The notes beneath the pieces were generated by a model that was given only the letters and a program-made list of their open reading frames with translations, searched no databases and was not told the DNA's origin. Shown here one piece after another: positions 9,382 to 19,661 of a DNA stretch of 64,000 bases (position 1 is the stretch's first letter; every line of letters begins with the position of its first letter). The stretch comes from an uncultured Alphaproteobacteria bacterium. Lineage in GTDB: Bacteria; Pseudomonadota; Alphaproteobacteria; RF32; CAG-239. The position numbers were made by a program, and so were the translations under genes. The stretch is taken from positions 33,597-97,596 of the forward strand of contig CAKQDU010000005.1 in the NCBI GenBank assembly GCA_934229625.1, given 5' to 3'.

Positions 9382-10041
9382 ATGTTCAATGTAAAAATTT
9401 CATTGTTTTCAGGCACAAGAGAACTGGAACATAAAATAGATTTGATGCACGACAAAGTTATTGAATGCGCCATGTATTTTAAGGAGGCGTTTGCTATTTT
9501 TCTTAAAGAAAAGCGTAGTCCGGCATATCGCCGCGCCAGCAAAAAAATTAAAAACATTGAATCTCAGGCCGATGATTTGCGCCGTGAAATTGAAAGTAGC
9601 CTATATTCGCAGAATTTGATTCCTGATTTGCGTGCTGATGTGCTGCAAATGGTTGAAAATATTGATAAAGTAATTAACGAGTTTGATGAGGTTGCTCACA
9701 AGTTTTATATCGAACAGCCGGATATTCCCGTTCAATATCAGGATGATTTTAAAATTTTGGTTAAGCAGGTTTCGGACTGTGCCGAAAATATGGCGATTTC
9801 TTCCCGTGCTTTTTTCCGCGATTTTGTTACCGTGCGTGACTATTCGCAAAAAGTTTATTTTTTGGAACACGAAAGTGATAAGACAAGCGCGCGTTTAAAA
9901 GAAAACGTTTTTGCCTCGGATATGGAATTGGCGCACAAAATCCAGCTGAATATGCTAATCGGCGAAGTTGCTGATGTAGCCGACAAAGCGGAAGATTGCA
10001 TTGATGCGCTGTTGATTTTCACTATTAAGCGAGACATCTGA
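9382..10041 (+). CDS. DUF47 (PhoU-like) Pit accessory protein
   Basis: Cytoplasmic helical protein of the DUF47/PhoU-like family, usually encoded just before a Pit phosphate transporter and thought to modulate it. Nearly all of its 219 residues are predicted helix, with charged heptads such as KKIKNIESQADDLRREIES and the C-terminal DVADKAEDCIDAL. I chose ATG 9382 because AGGGAGA lies at the right distance; the frame stays open 19 codons further upstream to 9325, without a ribosome site. The stop codon overlaps the next start by 1 nt (TGATG), indicating coupled translation with the transporter. Confidence 0.88.
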   Translation: MFNVKISLFSGTRELEHKIDLMHDKVIECAMYFKEAFAIFLKEKRSPAYRRASKKIKNIESQADDLRREIESSLYSQNLIPDLRADVLQMVENIDKVINEFDEVAHKFYIEQPDIPVQYQDDFKILVKQVSDCAENMAISSRAFFRDFVTVRDYSQKVYFLEHESDKTSARLKENVFASDMELAHKIQLNMLIGEVADVADKAEDCIDALLIFTIKRDI

Positions 10042-11099
10042 TGGATATCAGTTATTTGTTTTATCTGAGCAGCGGTTTGTTTTTGGGCTGGTCTTTAGGC
10101 GCTAATGATGCTTCAAATATTTTTGGTACGGCCGTAGGCTCTAAAATGGTGCGTTTTACCACCATAGCTCTGATTTCTAGCTTTTTTGTGATTTTAGGCG
10201 CTGTATACGGCGGTGCCGGTACCAGTAAAACTTTGGGGAGCCTGGGGGCCGTAAACGCTTTGGCCGGCGCTTTTATGGTGGCGCTGTCGGCAGCGTTGGC
10301 TGTTTATTCTATGGCTCGTACCGGTTTAAGTGTTTCTTCGTCGCAAGCGGTGGTCGGCGCTATTATCGGTTGGAACTTATACGCAGGTAAACCTACCGAT
10401 TTGGAAACATTGGCGCGTATTTGCTCAACATGGACAATATGTCCTATGCTTTCGGGTGTCGTTGCGGTTATTTTATATTTTGTGTTTAAGCGGATTTTAA
10501 AGTATTCGCATATTCACCTGCTGATGCAAGACCAGATAACCCGTATCGGCTTGATTGTTACGGCGGCAATCAGCGCTTATGCTCTGGGGGCTAATAACAT
10601 TGCAAACGCTGTTGGAATGTTTGTGGAATCTTGCCCGTTTAAGCCATTGAAAATTGGTAGTCTTACCACGTTTTCACCAGAACAGGTTTTGTTCTTTTTA
10701 GGTTCTGCTGCTGTTAGTGTCGGTATTTTAACATATTCAAAAAAAATCATTATGACTGTCGGTAACAATCTGATGAAGATGACACCGATTATTGCTTGGA
10801 TTGTTGTGCTTTCGCAAGCGATTGTGTTGCTGTTGTTTTCATCATTGACTTTGCATAATTGGCTTGAATCGCATTCTTTGCCGTCGTTGCCGCTGGTTCC
10901 CGTATCCAGCACACAGGCAGTTATCGGAGCTATTGTCGGATTGGGATTGCTGAAGGGCGGACGAGGAATAAACTGGACTATTGTCGGTAAAATTATGGTC
11001 GGCTGGGTTGCCGCTCCGGTAATTTCTATGGCGATTTGCTTTATCAGTCTGTTTTTTCTCGAAAATGTGTTTAATCAGGTCGTCTATATAGCAAATTAA
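10041..11099 (+). CDS. PiT-family inorganic phosphate transporter
   Basis: Low-affinity phosphate (metal-phosphate) symporter of the inner membrane, 352 residues with about ten hydrophobic segments. The two inverted PiT signatures are present: LGANDASNIFGTAVGS (19-34) and a second copy ALGANNIANAVG, plus the paired SSSQAVVGAIIGW and SSTQAVIGAIVGL motifs. Coupled by a 1-nt overlap to the DUF47 gene. Because no Pst ABC genes are visible nearby, this pair is the only phosphate uptake route in the window. A 73-nt gap separates it from the first giant autotransporter. Confidence 0.92.
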   Translation: MDISYLFYLSSGLFLGWSLGANDASNIFGTAVGSKMVRFTTIALISSFFVILGAVYGGAGTSKTLGSLGAVNALAGAFMVALSAALAVYSMARTGLSVSSSQAVVGAIIGWNLYAGKPTDLETLARICSTWTICPMLSGVVAVILYFVFKRILKYSHIHLLMQDQITRIGLIVTAAISAYALGANNIANAVGMFVESCPFKPLKIGSLTTFSPEQVLFFLGSAAVSVGILTYSKKIIMTVGNNLMKMTPIIAWIVVLSQAIVLLLFSSLTLHNWLESHSLPSLPLVPVSSTQAVIGAIVGLGLLKGGRGINWTIVGKIMVGWVAAPVISMAICFISLFFLENVFNQVVYIAN

Positions 11100-11172
11100 C
11101 GATTTGGGTGTTTTTTTAGATATTTCTTAATAAATTTGCGTTAGGATTGGGCAAGTTTATAAGGAGATATCT

Positions 11173-14100
11173 ATGATAAAAACTCATAACCATTCTTTTG
11201 GTTTACTGAATTCCCAGTATCGCAGCGTATTGAAAAAGTGCTTTTTTCTTAATGCAATGGCGGCTTGCTTTTTTTCTTTTAATCTGAATGAAGCCAGGGC
11301 AGAACTTGTTCCTACGGTCGGTAATGAGTGGGAAAACGGTAATTCATATACGGTAGACAACGGTAATCAGCTGAGAATTGAAGGCAATTATAATACAGCC
11401 AACACTTTGAACAAATCTTATATTTCTCAGGTAAACGGCGGACAAGTTAGTATAACCGGCAATGTCGGAGAATCTACAGTAGTTTCCAAAAAAGTTGTTT
11501 CAGTTAGCACGGGAGCTGATACAATTTCCGGAGGTTTTATTAAAATTGAAGGCAGTCTTTCAGAAGCTTCTACAAGCAGCAATATCTCTTTGGTTAACGC
11601 CGTTATAGAAAACAGCGGTATTGATGTAAAAACAGACGGAACAACAGGCAATTATGTTGTTCAGGGCGGTGTTATTGCAGCCGTAAATAAAGATACCGGC
11701 AATAACGGGCAATATTTTAATGTCAATGCTTCTAATGATATTCAGATAAACGAAAACTTTATTAAAGTAACTGATAACAATCACACCGACGGCTCTGTTA
11801 TCCATGTCAAGGGCGGTGCTTTTTATAACTCCAGTTCGCTTAAAATTTCCGGCAGCATGTCCGGCGGAAATTATAGTTCTCAACTTTATGGCAACAACGC
11901 GGTTATAGATTCTTCTGCGACAACGGCAGAGGCAGAACGCAAAGCTTTCGGCGGAGCTGTTTATAATGAGGGAAAAATAGATATCTCTGGTACTAAAATA
12001 ACCGGAAACTACGCCGAAGCCGACATTGCTTTGGGTGGTGCGATTTATAATGACGGTAAAGCCGATAATGCAAGTTTTTCAGTTGATAACTCTCTGATAA
12101 TCGGCAATTATATCAAAGCTGGTAAAGAAGGCTATGGCGGAGCGCTTTATAACACTTCTAAAGATGGCAATGTTGCGGTAATCAATAAAACATCGTTTAC
12201 TTATAACTATATTTCTGCCGATAAAGCAGATATGGCTTTGGGCGGAGCAATATATAATAAAGGCAGCGCAGGAGCTGTGTCGCAAATTAAAATTTCCAGC
12301 GCCGATACTAATATCGTTATCAGTAATAACTATATCTCGGCAGGTGAAAATACTATTTCTCGCGGTGGCGCTATTTATAATGATGTGAACGGACTTTTTA
12401 CCATTGACGCGGATGGCGGTACTGCCGATCTTGAGAAAAATTCGGCAAAGGAGGGCGGTGCTGTCTATAATGCGGCGAATAATACGTCTTTGGGCGGCGT
12501 AAAATCATCTTTTCAAATTGCGGCAGGCAAAGGAAAAATTAGTTTTGTTGAAAATACGGCGACAACCGGCGGTGCTTTTTATAATGCCCAAAAAGGTCAA
12601 TTGAACATTACTGCCGATACAACAGCCGAAAACAGCGGAGTGGTTTTCAAAAATAATACGGCTGCCTCCAATGGCGGAGCTGTATTTAATGCCGAAAATG
12701 GTTCAATTGACATCAGTTCCGGAATCTCCTTTGATTCTAACACGGCAAACGGTGCAGGCGGCGCATTGTATAATGGCAGCAATAGTAAATTTTCTGTTGC
12801 ATTAGACAGTTTGTCAGATTTGTCGTTCAGTTCTAATAAGGCAAATACCGGCGGAGCTGTCTATAACGACGGTGGCAGCATCAGTATTGCCAACAATGGT
12901 GCTGCCGATATAAACTTTAGCGGTAACACAGCAGCTGCTGAAGGCGGTGCCGTCTATAATAAAAGCGGAACTGTCACCATCAATTCTGCCGGCGGTAATT
13001 TAACTTTTGAAAACAACAAAGCTCAAACCGGCGGTGCGATTTATAATGGTGAAAACGGTATTATCAAAATTAACATGGGAGCCGATAAAAACGTAAACTT
13101 TGTTTCAGCGGATGATAATATTCATAATGACGGGCAGCTTCATATTTTTGGCTCGTCGGCAACGGATGTTGATGGCACCGAGATCACAACAGGTGTTAAC
13201 CTTAACAGCAATTTGAGCGGAGCCGGCTCGCTATATGCCAATAATATAATTTTGGACATGACAAATTCGCAGATAGACGGCTCGCAAAAACTTAATTTTA
13301 CCAATAGTGCGGTTAATGTTGACGCGTCGTCTGTTTTAACTGTTAGCGCTGATGATAATATGTCAGGTGCAAACATCACGCTTGTGAAAGGAGCGATTAT
13401 AAATTATGTGGCCTCTGCCGAAAATCCGGATGGAACTGTTGCCGGTACGTTGAATAATAGTGGTATTTTGAATGCTCAGGATGGCGTTATTTCAAATATA
13501 ACTGTCGCTAATTTGATAAATAATGAAGGTTATATCTATTTGGATGCCGATAAAGATAAGCAGGTTTCCGATATTTTGAATATAACGGATTCTGCTAACG
13601 GAACCATAAATCTAAAAATGTCAAATATGGATAATGTCAACGGTTTGGGGGCGAACATTTTGTTTGCTCAGACGAATGCCGAGCAAAATATGGAAGATTA
13701 TTCTTTCAAATTTGATTTTGATAACTCGGTCTTTTTGCCGGAAATAGAAAATCAGGTCAGCAGCGGTGTCCGCAATTGGTATTTAAATTATAACGGGCAG
13801 GTACGCCGCGAAGTGCTTAATGATATAATTTTGCCGCGAGCAATGGTTGAGCAAACCCGCGATATCAGAGTTGACACATCTCGCAACGACAACAGTCCGC
13901 GGATACGCTATGAATATGGTTATCGCAATACTTTGCGTAAGGTTGAAGATAAACATAGAAAAATCAGTCTGTGGGCAAATCCTGTGTATCGTCATGCTTC
14001 GATGTCAACAATTACAGATAGTACGGCAAGTATTTGGGGCGTTGATTTCGGTTTAAATATGAATCTTAACTCAGACAGCAAAACAGGACTTTTAGTTTCC

Positions 14101-14760
14101 TACCGCAAAGGCAGTTATGATAAAGACGGAAATAGCGGAGACTTCTATTCAAAAAGAAGCGGAGATATAGATATTTCAAGTACATTGGTCGGTTTGTATT
14201 ACAGCAAATACTTTAGTCGATTCTATGTTAACGGAATGGTTTACGGCGGTGAACAAAAAGCGCGGATGACCGCAAATGAAGATGCAGAAACTTTTGCTTC
14301 GACAAAAGCTTTGCAGGCAGGCGCCAAACTTGAAGCCGGTTATGAAAATCCGATAACAAGCAAGCTGTCTGTTACTCCGTTGCTTAGTGCATCGTATGAT
14401 TATATCAAAATTGACGATTCGACCGACAGTTTGGGTAAAAACGTAAGTTATGATGATATTCATGACGTTGAGCTGGAGGCCGGTTTCAAATTTGGCTATA
14501 AATTTAATAATGAACACCAATTACCGACAAGCGGATATTTGAAGACAACAGCTGTTCAGTTGCTGGAAAATGGCGGAAAAGCTCAAATTCGCGAAGTAGA
14601 ATTTGACAAGACATTGCAAAATGAAACCGCAGGCAGAGTGGAAATCGGCGGCGAAGCGGCGCTGCTTAAAAACTTTGTTATCGGAGGTTTTGGCAACTAT
14701 ACATTAGGTTCGGAATATTCAGGTTTTGCTGTAGGCGGAAATGTTCGCTACACATGGTAA
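11173..14760 (+). CDS. Pmp-like autotransporter adhesin 1
   Basis: A 1195-residue type V secreted surface protein. The long N-terminus (about 1-43) contains a basic stretch (YRSVLKK) before the hydrophobic signal core, as in extended signal peptides. The passenger (about 200-690) carries about fourteen GGA(V/I/F/L)(Y/F)N motifs interleaved with F-x-x-N-type segments, the hallmark of chlamydial Pmp beta-helices. The last 280 residues (from about 915) form an autotransporter barrel ending in VRYTW. The next gene is a paralogue with the same N-terminal pattern and a similar barrel. RBS AAGGAGAT precedes ATG 11173. Likely role: adhesion or surface variation; no proteolytic or toxin motif is seen in the passenger. 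Confidence 0.85.
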   Translation: MIKTHNHSFGLLNSQYRSVLKKCFFLNAMAACFFSFNLNEARAELVPTVGNEWENGNSYTVDNGNQLRIEGNYNTANTLNKSYISQVNGGQVSITGNVGESTVVSKKVVSVSTGADTISGGFIKIEGSLSEASTSSNISLVNAVIENSGIDVKTDGTTGNYVVQGGVIAAVNKDTGNNGQYFNVNASNDIQINENFIKVTDNNHTDGSVIHVKGGAFYNSSSLKISGSMSGGNYSSQLYGNNAVIDSSATTAEAERKAFGGAVYNEGKIDISGTKITGNYAEADIALGGAIYNDGKADNASFSVDNSLIIGNYIKAGKEGYGGALYNTSKDGNVAVINKTSFTYNYISADKADMALGGAIYNKGSAGAVSQIKISSADTNIVISNNYISAGENTISRGGAIYNDVNGLFTIDADGGTADLEKNSAKEGGAVYNAANNTSLGGVKSSFQIAAGKGKISFVENTATTGGAFYNAQKGQLNITADTTAENSGVVFKNNTAASNGGAVFNAENGSIDISSGISFDSNTANGAGGALYNGSNSKFSVALDSLSDLSFSSNKANTGGAVYNDGGSISIANNGAADINFSGNTAAAEGGAVYNKSGTVTINSAGGNLTFENNKAQTGGAIYNGENGIIKINMGADKNVNFVSADDNIHNDGQLHIFGSSATDVDGTEITTGVNLNSNLSGAGSLYANNIILDMTNSQIDGSQKLNFTNSAVNVDASSVLTVSADDNMSGANITLVKGAIINYVASAENPDGTVAGTLNNSGILNAQDGVISNITVANLINNEGYIYLDADKDKQVSDILNITDSANGTINLKMSNMDNVNGLGANILFAQTNAEQNMEDYSFKFDFDNSVFLPEIENQVSSGVRNWYLNYNGQVRREVLNDIILPRAMVEQTRDIRVDTSRNDNSPRIRYEYGYRNTLRKVEDKHRKISLWANPVYRHASMSTITDSTASIWGVDFGLNMNLNSDSKTGLLVSYRKGSYDKDGNSGDFYSKRSGDIDISSTLVGLYYSKYFSRFYVNGMVYGGEQKARMTANEDAETFASTKALQAGAKLEAGYENPITSKLSVTPLLSASYDYIKIDDSTDSLGKNVSYDDIHDVELEAGFKFGYKFNNEHQLPTSGYLKTTAVQLLENGGKAQIREVEFDKTLQNETAGRVEIGGEAALLKNFVIGGFGNYTLGSEYSGFAVGGNVRYTW

Positions 14761-14785
14761 CACTTTTATATAATTGGAGATAAAA

Positions 14786-17700
14786 ATGCTGAAATTAAGT
14801 CATCGCGGATTGGGTTTATTAAATGCACAATATCGCAGCGTTTTAAAAAAATGCTTTATGCTGAATTTGGCTGCGGCTGTATTTGTTTTACCGGCTTATG
14901 CGGCGGACGAATACAAGCCTAACCAGACAGCTAACACCAGCGGCAGCGGCAACAGCCTTGATGCCAAAGGCGAGGAAGTGCTTGGCAATCTGAAAAATCA
15001 GATGGGTACGGTAATCAGCAGCTCTACAAAAACTACCGAAGCAAAGCCTTTGGGAAAATTGTTTATCAATACAAGCTTTACTGAAGAACATTATTCTGAT
15101 GACATACTTGATACAAGCAATAATAATCCCGGTCCGTGGATTTGGAACCGCGGTGAAGTATATTCCGGTTATCAATATAATTTCACTACCGGACAAATTT
15201 CTGAAGTTACAGGCGGTGTTACTATTTCTAACAAGCACAATACCAGTGCAATGCTGGGAATGTTTGGCGGCGGTGTCTTTGTAAATGGTAAAGAAGATGG
15301 CACAAAGCAGCCTCTGCTGAAAATAATCAACACAAAATTTTTGAATAACAGTTCAAGCGCGCCGGATGAAAATCTCGGACAAACCGCAATGGGCGGCGCT
15401 ATTTCTAACTATAGCCAGAATACCGAAAACAGTATTATAAACAGCGTGTTCCGCAATAACTATGTTATGGGAACGGATGAAATAGCCGGCGGTGCCGTTA
15501 CCAACTTTGCAATAGCCGGTGCTGCGGCACGTGTCGATGTCGGTTACATGCAGTCGCAGGGCAATGAATATTCCAACAACTATGCGGCCAATAAAACGGA
15601 AAGCACAAATCATTTATTGACTCAATTTGTCGGAAAAGAACCCCAAAAGGCCTCCGGAGGCGCGATTTATAACAGCGGTACGTTTATTTCTGAAAATGAT
15701 AGTTTCAGCTCCAACTTCGCCAAAGGCGCAACAGCTCAGGGCGGCGCTGTTTACAATGGGGTGGAATACAGAAATACGGGAGCGTTTACTCTTACAAATA
15801 ACGGCAACACAAATTTCAACGGCAACTATGTGATTGGTACAAATTTAGCCGCCGGCGGTGCTGTTTCCAATGCCGGAGCGTTCAGCTCAGACAATAGCAA
15901 GTTTAAAAATAACTATGCAAAATCAGATACTAAAGCCACAGGCGGCGCTGTTAATAATAGTGGAACCTACGTTTCTAAAAAAGAAAGCTACAATGGCAAC
16001 TACGCATCTGCGGCAGACGCTTTCGGCGGTGCCGTTTATAATAGTGAAACCGGAAATTTGACTATAACAGGTGCGGCATTATTTAATGGAAACTATGTTT
16101 CAGGCACCGGAACAGCTGGCGGAACAGGAGCTTACGGCGGTGCTTTTTATAATGCCGGAACCTTTACGGCTGTTGACGGAAATTTAGTTTTCAGCGATAA
16201 CCATGCAATCGGTAAAGCTTCCGTAAAAGGCGGAGCTTTAGGAAATGCTTCAATCGGCACGGCAATTTTAAAAGATGTACAATTTAGCGATAACTATGCG
16301 GAAAATTCCTCCGGAGATGTTTATGGCGGTTCTGTATATAATGAAGGAAAAATTACCATTACCGGTGCTTCTTTTGAAAATAACTATGGCAAAACGACTT
16401 CTGACACGGGGATTGCTTATGGTGGTGCGTGGGTAAATTCTACGGCATCCGGAGAAACCTTGTCGCCGATTAGCCAGATAATAGACAGTTCGTTTAAAAA
16501 CAATCAGGTGATATCAACTTCCGAAAACGCTAATTACGGAGCGTTCGGCGGTGCTGTATATAACCGCGCTCAAGGCAGCAACACATCAGGAAATTTAAGT
16601 ATTTTGCAGATTATCGCAAACTCAGCAGATGTTGAATTTTCTAACAATAAGGCGGTTTCTAAAGCAAAATCAGGTGCCGGCGGCGCTATTGCCAACAACA
16701 ATTTAGGTCAGTTGGATATAACTGCAAATAACAGCCATAATATTATTTTCAAGAATAACGAAGCTGATTATGGCGGAGCTATTGCTAACATGGCGGCAGG
16801 AAACAAGACAAACAACGCTTCCGGCGAAATTGCGCGTTTAAGTGTTAATGCTACCGGCGGCAATATTGTCTTTACAAACAACAGCGCTTCAAAACACGGC
16901 GGCGTTTTATTTAATTATGCTATGGAAGACGGCATGACCTTTAAGTCATCCGGCGACCATGTTCTGACATTCAGCAACAACACAGCTGGAAACAACGGCG
17001 GCGCTATTGCCAACTACGGCGGAGCCAATGCCCTTACCGGAACCTATGAACAAGGCTATATTTTATTGAATGTTTCAGATAAAAGTGCTGTTAATTTTAG
17101 CGGCAATAGTGCCGGAAACAATGGCGGCGCAGCCTATAATATGGGAAAATTGGTTATAAAAACCGATTCTGCAACCGGCTCGGCGCAAATCAATTTTAGC
17201 TCTAACACGGCGCAAAAAGGCGGAGCTATTTATAACACGGCAAAAGCAGATATCAGCGGTGCTTTGAAAAAAGGCACGGTACTTTTGTTTGACGGCAACA
17301 AAGCTTCAGACGGCAAGGGCGGCGCTATTTATAACGAGGCGGACGGAAATATCAATTTATCTTTGACCGACACATCTAAAATAGTGTTCAACACAGTTTC
17401 TGATGATGTTTATAATATGGGAACAATCACAATTAGCGGAGATTTGCCAAATCCTGTGCTTGCCGCTTCATCTGTAACAAATGATATTGTTTTGCCGCAG
17501 GTTATCAACAATTCGCAGTCGCAGATTGTCTTAAATTCTACATTTGCCGGCAGCGGAACATATGATATTTCCAATACGCAGCTGAATATCGGCTCTACGG
17601 GTTATATAGACTATGAGCCTAAGCTCGTGCTAAAAAACAATGTGGTCAACATGGCTTCCGGCTCCTATCTGAATTTAGATTCGGCAGATACTTTGGTTAA

Positions 17701-19093
17701 TAATGATTTTGATATTCATGGCAATTCTGTTCTAAACTACAAAGCAAACGCCGGAACCGCTTCTTTAGATTTAGCTAATACGGTAAAAAACGCCGGTTTA
17801 CTGAATTTAGGCGACGGAGTTTTGACTGATGTCAGTATTAACACTTTGCAAAGTGAAAACGGCACTATCCGCATTGACGTGGATAACCCTAGCCTTAAAG
17901 CCGACCGCATTATTATCAATAACAAAATTTACGGCACAACCGATATCCGATTTGACAATGCAAACAGCATGACTTTGGGTTTGGATGAGCGTATTTATTT
18001 TGCCCAGACTCAGGCTGAACAATCGCTGAATGATTATAAGTTTGTGTCAAAAATCAATAATGGCCTATATGAAATTGGTATCGGCTATGAAAATAACACA
18101 ACCGTAAACGACTGGTTCTTTTATCGCACTAAATATCTGAATCCGGAAGTTGTTGCCTATATCGACTTGCCGCGTTCTGCTGTTGAACAAAGCCGTTCTT
18201 TGCTGTTTAACGCCGGCCGCTTGGATAAAGGAAGCTGCAACTGCTATCGTGACGAATGCAATTATAAAGTTTGCAATTTCAAAGATTTGGGTGGTAAAGA
18301 TAGTGTTTGGGCAACTCCGGTATATCGTTCCGGCACGTTTGATAAGCCGTTTGAAACCGATGTCAAACTGTATGGCATAGACTTTGGATATGACCATCAG
18401 TTTACAATTTCCGACCAATTCGGTATCTTCGGCTCTTACCGCGATGGTACTTATGATAACAGCGGCAAAGGCGAGGGTGATATTATGTCGCGTTATGGCA
18501 GCGAGCTTGATATTACAAGTATTTTGGGCGGTGCATATTACCGTAAATATTTTGGCGATTTGTTTATGACAGGCGCTGTTTACGGCGGTATGCAGAGCGC
18601 GGATATAAAGGCTGACAACGATATCAGCGCTTCTACCGACGGTTTGAACTTGGGCGCTCAGGCTGAAATAGGTTATGATTTCAGACCGACGCACCGTTCG
18701 GTTTTGACACCGTCCATTAAGGCGACCTATGATTATATCAAATTTGATGACTTAAAGGACAATTCCGGCAAGGAGGTAAGTTTTGATGCAGTTCATGATA
18801 TTGAGCTTGAAGCAGGTATCAAATATGAATATCAGTTTAACAATGAACATCAGCTGCCGACAACCGGTTATATTAAGCCTTCAATCATTCAGACCATAGC
18901 CAATGGCGGAGATGTAAAAGTCAATGATACGACTTTTGACAAGACCCTTGAAAATGAGACTTTAGGACGTCTGGAAATCGGCGCAGATGCTGAAATTGTT
19001 GAAAACTTTTCATTGGGCGCTTTTGGAAATTATACCTTTGGTTCAAGTTATAAAGCTTGGGGTGTCGGAGGAAATATCCGCTACAAGTGGTAA
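14786..19093 (+). CDS. Pmp-like autotransporter adhesin 2
   Basis: A 1435-residue paralogue of the preceding protein. The start was set at ATG 14786 because GGAGA sits directly upstream; an in-frame TTG at 14774 overlaps that ribosome site. The N-terminus shares the GLLNAQYRSVLKKC pattern with its neighbour. The passenger contains about nineteen GGA-x-x-N motifs with variable third and fourth residues, and F-x-x-N spacers. A short Cys-rich stretch with five Cys (about residues 1152-1167, GSCNCYRDECNYKVC) lies at the start of the barrel region and is absent from paralogue 1. The barrel ends in IRYKW. The two genes are 25 nt apart and probably co-transcribed, with a strong terminator at 19111-19146. 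Confidence 0.85.
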   Translation: MLKLSHRGLGLLNAQYRSVLKKCFMLNLAAAVFVLPAYAADEYKPNQTANTSGSGNSLDAKGEEVLGNLKNQMGTVISSSTKTTEAKPLGKLFINTSFTEEHYSDDILDTSNNNPGPWIWNRGEVYSGYQYNFTTGQISEVTGGVTISNKHNTSAMLGMFGGGVFVNGKEDGTKQPLLKIINTKFLNNSSSAPDENLGQTAMGGAISNYSQNTENSIINSVFRNNYVMGTDEIAGGAVTNFAIAGAAARVDVGYMQSQGNEYSNNYAANKTESTNHLLTQFVGKEPQKASGGAIYNSGTFISENDSFSSNFAKGATAQGGAVYNGVEYRNTGAFTLTNNGNTNFNGNYVIGTNLAAGGAVSNAGAFSSDNSKFKNNYAKSDTKATGGAVNNSGTYVSKKESYNGNYASAADAFGGAVYNSETGNLTITGAALFNGNYVSGTGTAGGTGAYGGAFYNAGTFTAVDGNLVFSDNHAIGKASVKGGALGNASIGTAILKDVQFSDNYAENSSGDVYGGSVYNEGKITITGASFENNYGKTTSDTGIAYGGAWVNSTASGETLSPISQIIDSSFKNNQVISTSENANYGAFGGAVYNRAQGSNTSGNLSILQIIANSADVEFSNNKAVSKAKSGAGGAIANNNLGQLDITANNSHNIIFKNNEADYGGAIANMAAGNKTNNASGEIARLSVNATGGNIVFTNNSASKHGGVLFNYAMEDGMTFKSSGDHVLTFSNNTAGNNGGAIANYGGANALTGTYEQGYILLNVSDKSAVNFSGNSAGNNGGAAYNMGKLVIKTDSATGSAQINFSSNTAQKGGAIYNTAKADISGALKKGTVLLFDGNKASDGKGGAIYNEADGNINLSLTDTSKIVFNTVSDDVYNMGTITISGDLPNPVLAASSVTNDIVLPQVINNSQSQIVLNSTFAGSGTYDISNTQLNIGSTGYIDYEPKLVLKNNVVNMASGSYLNLDSADTLVNNDFDIHGNSVLNYKANAGTASLDLANTVKNAGLLNLGDGVLTDVSINTLQSENGTIRIDVDNPSLKADRIIINNKIYGTTDIRFDNANSMTLGLDERIYFAQTQAEQSLNDYKFVSKINNGLYEIGIGYENNTTVNDWFFYRTKYLNPEVVAYIDLPRSAVEQSRSLLFNAGRLDKGSCNCYRDECNYKVCNFKDLGGKDSVWATPVYRSGTFDKPFETDVKLYGIDFGYDHQFTISDQFGIFGSYRDGTYDNSGKGEGDIMSRYGSELDITSILGGAYYRKYFGDLFMTGAVYGGMQSADIKADNDISASTDGLNLGAQAEIGYDFRPTHRSVLTPSIKATYDYIKFDDLKDNSGKEVSFDAVHDIELEAGIKYEYQFNNEHQLPTTGYIKPSIIQTIANGGDVKVNDTTFDKTLENETLGRLEIGADAEIVENFSLGAFGNYTFGSSYKAWGVGGNIRYKW

Positions 19094-19110
19094 GTTGCAA
19101 AAACAAAAAA

Positions 19111-19146
19111 AACAGCTCAGGTTTGTTGTTCCTGAGCTGTTTTTTT
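19111..19146. terminator. bidirectional terminator
   Basis: An 11-bp stem (19111-19121 with 19131-19141), 9-nt loop, A-rich on the left and T-rich on the right. It serves autotransporter 2 on plus and the convergent hypothetical gene on minus. Confidence 0.85.
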
Positions 19147-19642
19147 AGTTGATAAAAGACGAAAGTTTTTCAGTTTTCAGATTGTACAGCAATGTGTGTT
19201 TGCCGACAAAACCTTTGATATTTTTTTGCTGTAGGCAGATGACTACCAGATTTTCGTCATCATATCGCGGGCGCATTTCTTCCAGTTCGCAGTTTATTTT
19301 ATCCAAATAAGCTTTTGTTAAAATTGGAAACCTTGCGCCGTTGCGGCAATTAAACAGTTCCATTTGTCCTCGTTTTTGCCCCATAAAAACCAAACCGCGG
19401 CAATTACAGAAAGGATTACCGGAATTATCCTTAACCCAATCTTCTATCACCACATCGTCGCCTTCCATTAAACGATAATATTTTGCCGGTTTTCCGTGTT
19501 CATTTTGTTGTTTAGTCACTAAAAACAGCGAAGTATCATCTATCGGAACAACCTGCGGCGCGTAGTTATGCGGAAACATGCAGACATAAACCAAAGCGGC
19601 GGCAACAAACAAAACAGCAGAAATAAAATTGAAATGCTTCAT
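19145..19642 (-). CDS. hypothetical exported or membrane-anchored protein
   Basis: 165 residues, not recognised. A single hydrophobic segment at about 8-25 (FISAVLFVAAALVYVCMF) could be a signal anchor. The rest is soluble and mixed alpha/beta, with a central CNCRG motif (about 82-86) and two further Cys residues. It ends inside the shared terminator with autotransporter 2. Upstream is the duplicated pilin-leader cassette. The codon use is like that of the neighbouring native genes, and the ORF does not overlap any better candidate, so it is probably real. Confidence 0.55.
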   Translation of the reverse strand: MKHFNFISAVLFVAAALVYVCMFPHNYAPQVVPIDDTSLFLVTKQQNEHGKPAKYYRLMEGDDVVIEDWVKDNSGNPFCNCRGLVFMGQKRGQMELFNCRNGARFPILTKAYLDKINCELEEMRPRYDDENLVVICLQQKNIKGFVGKHTLLYNLKTEKLSSFIN

Positions 19643-19661
19643 CTTGTATAAAGTTTAATAA

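Noticed and set aside
14774..14785. TTG as start of autotransporter 2
   Set aside because: It overlaps the GGAGA ribosome site that serves ATG 14786, so the ATG is the better start.
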